Assembly: GCA_037501455.1 (NCBI GenBank)
Contig: CM074864.1
Coordinates: 32,824,001 to 32,888,000, forward strand
Source: Lantana camara
Taxonomy: Eukaryota > Streptophyta > Magnoliopsida > Lamiales > Verbenaceae
DNA: 64,000 nucleotides
Direction: 5' to 3'
Of this stretch, positions 60,201-64,000 are shown piece after piece. Numbering within the stretch: position 1 is the stretch's first letter; each line of letters begins with the position of its first letter. Below the pieces are notes generated by a model. It searched no databases and had not been told where the DNA came from. It worked only from the letters and a program-made list of their open reading frames with translations. The position numbers and the translations under genes are program-made.

Positions 60201-60645
60201 ATCCTGTGGACTCCTTAGGATAACCTACAAAGTAGCATTTTAAGGAAACGGTGCGTGAACATGGGTAACCGTGTGACGGTTACCAAAAGTGGGGAGTTTC
60301 CTAGGCGGGAATGACTGCGTTTGAATTTACATGATAAACTGCTGCTCAATCCAATTCGTACACCCCTTACAGGTTCCAGTGGAGCTGAAGTCTATTTATA
60401 ATTGTTGCATCCGCATATTATATGTGCACTTGTTGCCTCAATTATGTGTCATACTCATATACTAACCGCACGCATTATATTCTCTAGTTTGTGCATTGTA
60501 GGTTGATCCCTTACTCCATAGATCACTCGTTATATATTTATGTATTTATTATGATTGTAATTGCGATCCTGTTGCTTTCGCCTTTGATTTTATTTTGTTG
60601 TGCACTCTGTTTTAGGGTCTAGACCGCCTAGCCTAGGTTCTGAAC
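60201..60645 (+). mobile_element. LTR remnant (plus)
   Basis: Carries a mid-LTR type inverted repeat GGTAACCGT/ACGGTTACC (60264-60284), a CTAGGCGGGAA word (60301) and CTAGACCGCCTAGCCTAGG (60620), in the order expected of this LTR group. Heavily decayed; no terminus seen. Confidence 0.5.
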
Positions 60646-60758
60646 GCATTCCTAGACAACCAGAGAGAGGGTATGGTTTTCTCCACCAAATATCTCAAAT
60701 GGATAATGCTCCATTAACTTATGAAAAGGCACTGTTAGATTTGGACTCTGAACAGTGG
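60646..60758 (+). pseudogene. Ty1/copia polyprotein scrap (before reverse transcriptase)
   Basis: The plus strand reads PRQPERGYGF and then DNAPLTYEKALLDLDSEQW, matching the common copia motif of the type (D)PxTYEEAxxxxDSxKW that begins the RT region. A stop follows at 60759. Only about 37 residues. Confidence 0.65.
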
Positions 60759-60902
60759 TAAATAAATCCATCATGCAACCTAACAACGGGTTCCACTAAG
60801 CATGCAGCCTGTCCCGAATCAATATTCAATAATTCATAATTGGCACACAGGCCCGAATACATAAAGGAATTACAACTAAATCATAACAATGTAAAATGTG
60901 AC
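60759..60902 (-). mobile_element. B'-like LTR scrap
   Basis: Words such as CATGCAACCTAACAACGGGTTC and GGCCCGAATACATAAAG match 8940-9060. It ends exactly where 18S rRNA sequence begins. The quoted match is split by single-base changes. Confidence 0.7.
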
Positions 60903-60949
60903 GTAATGATTAACAGGGACAGTCGGGGGCATTCGTATTTCATAGTTAG

Positions 60950-60986
<37 letters not shown>

Positions 60987-61005
60987 TGAAAGCATTTGCC
61001 AAGTG

Positions 61006-61046
<41 letters not shown>
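60903..61046 (+). pseudogene. Nuclear 18S rRNA fragment, part 1
   Basis: About 144 bp nearly identical to the conserved central part of plant 18S rRNA, including GTGAAATTCTTGGATTTATG and CGAAAGTTGGGGGCTCGAAG. About five substitutions against the plant consensus as I know it, mostly C to T. It stops within the word CTCGAAGAC. Pseudogene, not an rRNA gene. Confidence 0.93.
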
Positions 61047-61326
61047 ACATAATATTAACTATAATTTATCAAAGTCTTTTCACAAACTCAAGTATCAAAC
61101 ACAAGATTCTGTGTTAAATGCTTATATGCAAACACAACTTAATCTTAATTAATAAATTCAATGAAAATTAACCCAAAAAAAATGAAGGAACGAACTTGCT
61201 ACCACCCAAAAATCGTTAGGACTCCAAAACCGTTCTATTTTGTGAGAATTGCTTAGAACCGCGGTTGGACCGTTCAAACCAGAGAACCGTTCGGTTCAAA
61301 AAATCATATAAATATAAGAAATCTTG
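61047..61326. other. 280-bp insert separating two 18S pieces
   Basis: AT-rich DNA in place of about 70 bp of 18S sequence. A ten-base 18S word (TTAGGACTCC, 61217-61226) that normally lies just before the second piece occurs inside, so there may be two inserts. No target duplication or inverted ends are evident. Confidence 0.5.
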
Positions 61327-61329
61327 GCC

Positions 61330-61370
<41 letters not shown>

Positions 61371-61467
61371 ATATGGTCGCAAGGCTGAAACTTAAAGAAA
61401 TTAACGGAAGGGCACCACTAGGAGTGGAGCCTGCGGCGTAATTTGACTCAACACGGGGAAACTTACC
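61327..61467 (+). pseudogene. Nuclear 18S rRNA fragment, part 2
   Basis: Begins GCCGGCACCTTATGAGAAAT and ends GGGGAAACTTACC, continuing the same 18S region in the same orientation, with a few substitutions (for example GCGGCGTAATTT for GCGGCTTAATTT). After 61467 the sequence departs from 18S. Confidence 0.93.
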
Positions 61468-61722
61468 CGACCTTTCGGCAAGTCAGTACGACGTCACGAG
61501 AGAGTTTAATTCAGTACATCCAAGTTTTCAATATCGATTAAAGTAACTGCTTCTCTTACTGAACTATAAGCACATCAAAAATAAGATAATTGGTCAGAAA
61601 ATTAAAAATTGATCTCTTTTTCCCAATTCAGGCATTTTTAAAATTTTCAACTCTTGAAGGTTTTGAGTGAATCTGAGTCCATTTGGGATCATCTCCAAAC
61701 GAGGACATTTTTTTATTTAATT

Positions 61723-61899
61723 GAAACGAGGTTGCAGATGGAAAAAAGGGAGCATCTATACACAGATCGGTGAGAGCTAAACCAATACATAGATGATTTA
61801 GCATAAGAGATCAGTAAAAGTGGGGATTTGGTGGTGAATATAAATGAGACCGTCTTGGAGCCCAAATACTTGAAGAAGATGGAGGAACAAGAATTCATA
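61723..61899 (+). pseudogene. Unrecognised ORF remnant with two in-frame stops
   Basis: A plus frame reads ETRLQMEKREHLYTDR, stop, ELNQYIDDLA, stop, EISKSGDLVVNINE and EPKYLKKMEEQEFI. The composition looks coding (charged, low in stops for this AT-rich DNA). I do not recognise the family. The rest of 61468-61990 shows nothing. Confidence 0.3.
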
Positions 61900-61998
61900 T
61901 AAATTCTGTTTCAAATAAGTCATATATTCAAGAATTTAAAATAATAAGGAAAGTAAAACATTTAATCAAGCAATTATAATAATTTAAACGCGCAAATC

Positions 61999-62121
61999 AA
62001 CTACACCACCACAGAAAAAGAACTCTTATCCGTTGTCTTTGCTTTAGAAAAGTTTAGATCATATTTTTTGTTTACTAAAGTAGTTGTTTTTTCTAATCAT
62101 GCAGCGTTGAAGTTCCTGTCC
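61999..62121 (+). pseudogene. Gypsy RNase H scrap
   Basis: The plus strand reads NYTTTEKELLSVVFALEKFR and then VVVFSNHAALKFL, the central RNase H segment of Ty3/gypsy pol; the usual Asp of the (Y/F)(T/S)DHAAL motif is Asn here. Forty-one codons, open at both sides. Confidence 0.85.
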
Positions 62122-62185
62122 TTGTTTCGTTACACGTGTCGAGTTATAGTGCGGGGGTGTGGTACCCACCGCTTGGGGTGCTACA
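62122..62185 (+). mobile_element. LTR 3' end scrap
   Basis: ACACGTGTCGAGTTATAGTG and CGCTTGGGGTGCTACA match the last bases of the long LTRs. It is joined directly to the RNase H scrap, so a deletion brought them together. Confidence 0.75.
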
Positions 62186-62248
62186 AAAACCACACAAATA
62201 TCACAGCACAAAATATCTAACCGAGTGGACCCCGTATTTGACCAACCA

Positions 62249-62276
62249 CTCTCTCTATCTCTCTCTCTCTCTCTCA
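62249..62276. repeat. (CT)n microsatellite
   Basis: CT dinucleotides with one interruption. The surrounding 62186-62540 holds no recognised feature. Confidence 0.8.
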
Positions 62277-62558
62277 TTCTCAAAATAAAATTCGTTAACA
62301 CACCAAACAGAATCGAAAACAGGAAACGAGCATGTAGACAAGTTCATAACACATAAATCTACAACATACTAAAATTGCACAATTTTTCGGAATCAAATCA
62401 TATTTTTCTGCTTAAGTGATTTAAAATTTATTATCAATTGCATGTATATACTTGAGTAGATCCGGCTAGTCTTCCGCTATTGTATTAAAATGTTTTAGAA
62501 ATATTTTAATACTTGTATTATAAAAAAAAATTTAAAATGTGTTGATGGTTGCTTCTAG

Positions 62559-62690
62559 AAGGGTAAATATGATGGTACTATGTTTGTGGCTACTGCACAA
62601 GATAGTGAGAACCATACGTTTCCTCTTGCATGGGCAGTGGTCGATTCAGAGAATAATACATCATGGGAATGGTATTCAGGAAATGGAAGA
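62559..62690 (+). pseudogene. Mutator-like (MULE) transposase scrap
   Basis: Reads KGKYDGTMFVATAQDSENH and PLAWAVVDSENNTSWEW, the start of the MULE catalytic domain as in MuDR and FAR1-type proteins (pattern GTLLVATAxDxNxxxFPLAxAxVDSE). The frame continues for about ten aberrant codons to a stop. About 35 clear residues. Confidence 0.85.
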
Positions 62691-62735
62691 ATGTATGGTA
62701 TGTCATGATCATGTTCATGTGTACAATTAACACTG

Positions 62736-62830
62736 CCAATCTGTACACGAGCCAAGTAGTAGCGAACGAGAGACAGACAAGATCCTGCCTAAGATAGGCT
62801 AAAAAAACGTAAAAACTTTAATAAAGGGCG
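62736..62830 (-). mobile_element. LTR U5 scrap (minus)
   Basis: AGTAGCGAACGAGAGACAGA and CCTAAGATAGGCTA resemble the CGAACGGGAGAC...CTAGGCGG block of the minus-strand LTRs. Very short. Confidence 0.45.
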
Positions 62831-62935
62831 TCCTTTGTATTATTGCCTACATAATTTCTAACTAATGATAAATATTGATGGGGTCAAGATCTTCTTGGCC
62901 CACGTTTTGAACTTGAGATTTTGCAACACTTTCCC

Positions 62936-63120
62936 TTATGAACTGCTAAAATCAGGCGAAACGAGGTTCTCAACAAAGGTACATCCATCCATAAAAATAG
63001 CCGAAACTCCATCAACAACCATGTCCCTCAAACTACCATCTTTGACATTGTAAACCACCAAAGTTTTCACCTTGGACCGGGCCGGTTTCTTCTACTTCAT
63101 AAGCGGGGCTACCGGGCACT
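62936..63120 (-). pseudogene. F-box protein C-terminal fragment
   Basis: The minus strand reads KPARSKVKTLVVYNVKDGSL and FVENLVSPDF before a stop at 62936-62938. The pattern (VVYNxKxGSxRD ... FVENLVSP) matches the end of the F-box associated interaction domain of plant F-box/kelch proteins. An in-frame stop lies eight codons or so upstream of KPARS. The F-box itself is absent. Such proteins select substrates for SCF ubiquitin ligases; this piece is a non-functional scrap. Confidence 0.7.
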
Positions 63121-63267
63121 GCGACAAGGGGGAGAAGATGAACTTGTGGGTTATAGGGCAGGATGTTAGATTCAAATCATGTCAGGGATAAGTGCTAGCG
63201 GTATAACATGTGTAAAGAAAGAAACATGGAACGAGAAGAAAAAGAGCAAGAGAATTCTCCCTAATTC

Positions 63268-63537
63268 TTGAACCCATGTAGATTGGGTGTGAATCCCAAG
63301 TCCCCGACAGTCTTCAACAACGACAAATATAAATTAAATGAAATATCTCCCGACGCTATGTTTATCATGAAGTCGAATGTTTTCTCCATTGCCTGCGCCA
63401 ACAACATTATGGAGTCTTATAACAATACAAAAATCTCGATTTTTACTCCTCTCAACGGATACTCTGACCCTCGAATATTCAAAGCCCAGAGCCCCCCCCC
63501 CCCTATAATTATTTGTTTCAATTCCTTGGTATATTAA
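63268..63537 (+). CDS. Uncertain ORF, 89 residues
   Basis: Open frame with Met at 63268. It ends in a proline run caused by a C-homopolymer at 63491-63504. No domain recognised; there is no clear promoter or conserved neighbour. Probably chance or a decayed exon. 63121-63267 upstream shows nothing. Confidence 0.15.
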   Translation: MNPCRLGVNPKSPTVFNNDKYKLNEISPDAMFIMKSNVFSIACANNIMESYNNTKISIFTPLNGYSDPRIFKAQSPPPPIIICFNSLVY

Positions 63538-63540
63538 GAG

Positions 63541-63730
63541 TCACAATTTCACCCAATCTTCGAGGATCGACCCCTTTTACCACTATTTACAAGTTAATTG
63601 TATTCGGTACTTGGGATTTTATTCAAGCAACTCTGTGGCTCGATTACCTTTAGTCTTGAAAGACCTCGTGGTCATTTTTCCTTCTAAACAGGAATCGCAG
63701 ACTGGAAGTTCTATCCAGAATCTTAGTCTG
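63541..63730. other. Possible retrotransposon leader scrap
   Basis: GAGGATCGACCCCTTTTACC followed by ACTATTTACAAGTTAATTG resembles the GATCGACCC...TTACCACTAT word often seen near the ends of Athila/Tat-type gypsy elements. Recalled from general knowledge, not checked. Confidence 0.3.
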
Positions 63731-63790
63731 TAGCACCCTGTATGTGAGGCACCACATCCCCGCACTATAACCCGACACGTGTAAAAATAG
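63731..63790 (-). mobile_element. LTR terminus scrap (minus)
   Basis: TGTAGCACCCTGTATGTGAG, then CCACATCCCCGCACTATAAC and CGACACGTGTA: the conserved outer end of the long LTRs, cut after about 60 bp. Confidence 0.75.
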
Positions 63791-63990
63791 TATAAGCCAT
63801 TGGCAGCCCGGTTGGTAATAAGCAGGAGGAGGGGGATACCCCCAATGTGGAGGGGGTTAACCATAACAAGCGGGCGGACCATAATATTGCGGGTATTGCC
63901 CTGGAGAGGGAGTGGCTGGGCTGGCCCGAGGTTTACCAGGGAAAACCGGGGATATTGTGCTTCTCAACAACCTTGATCTTTGTCCAAAGA
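63791..63990 (-). pseudogene. Proline/tyrosine/glycine-rich coding scrap at window edge
   Basis: The minus strand reads SPGQYPQYYGPPACYG, stop, PPPHWGYPPPPAYYQPG. The repeated YGPP/GYPPPP style is typical of low-complexity tails of many plant proteins. One in-frame stop. The source is unknown; the piece may continue past the window. Confidence 0.35.
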
Positions 63991-64000
63991 CTGCAATTTG

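Noticed and set aside
60903..61467. Functional 18S rRNA gene
   Set aside because: Only about 285 bp in two pieces, with the middle replaced and both ends missing.

Overview
The window is nuclear DNA of a flowering plant, probably a eudicot (inference). It is AT-rich intergenic heterochromatin with no complete host gene. It consists almost entirely of transposable elements nested in one another, plus broken pieces of host genes. The main elements are Ty3/gypsy-type LTR retrotransposons with very long LTRs (3.2-3.9 kb), of the Tekay/Del chromovirus kind. Their LTR ends read TGTAAC(G/A)CCCC or TGTAACATCCC at one side and G(C/T)TACA at the other, and primer sites match initiator tRNA-Met (TGGTATCAGAGC). 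Two CACTA DNA transposons are also present.

Layout. 1-2643 is the right part of a CACTA element carrying five in-phase exons of a dynamin-related GTPase (minus strand). 2647-3289 is the primer site and start of a minus-strand LTR (E). It is interrupted at 3290 by a minus-strand element C, whose 3' LTR spans 3290-54952 in four pieces. C's LTR contains element A (3857-41996, TSD CACAC), a CACTA element (43046-49273, TSD AAT) and a solo LTR D (49414-52833, TSD ATTCA). Element A is the only one with recognisable gag-pol (35316-38775), and it is decayed. Its 5' LTR holds element B (6992-31617, TSD CGGG(G)). B's 5' LTR holds element B' (8686-23252, minus, TSD TGGTA/TTGTA), and B' holds an A-like solo LTR (14202-18094, TSD CCATG). 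A solo LTR F (31677-35120, minus, TSD CTCGG) sits directly behind A's primer site. The insertion order can therefore be read as E, C, A, B, B', solo LTR.

From 54953 to the end the DNA is a mosaic of smaller pieces. These are LTR fragments G and H, a 901-bp solo LTR inside a gag fragment, copia and gypsy pol scraps, two separated pieces of 18S rRNA, a MULE transposase scrap and the C-terminus of an F-box protein.

B and B' have no gag or pol. Their interiors are non-coding and carry tandem repeats and arrays of short hairpins, so they look like LARD-type non-autonomous elements that would depend on an A-like partner. The signal I find most unusual is shared architecture across LTR families that otherwise differ in sequence. 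It comprises (i) a CAGTC/GACTG hairpin, a CAG|GT box and a long-range GCTAGGCGG/CCGCCTAGC complement in the last ~600 bp, (ii) a family-specific cluster of near-perfect inverted repeats mid-LTR, and (iii) a candidate splice donor upstream of that cluster, which together suggest an intron inside the LTR. All RNA-structure and splicing statements are inferences from reading the sequence; no alignment, folding or database search was run.
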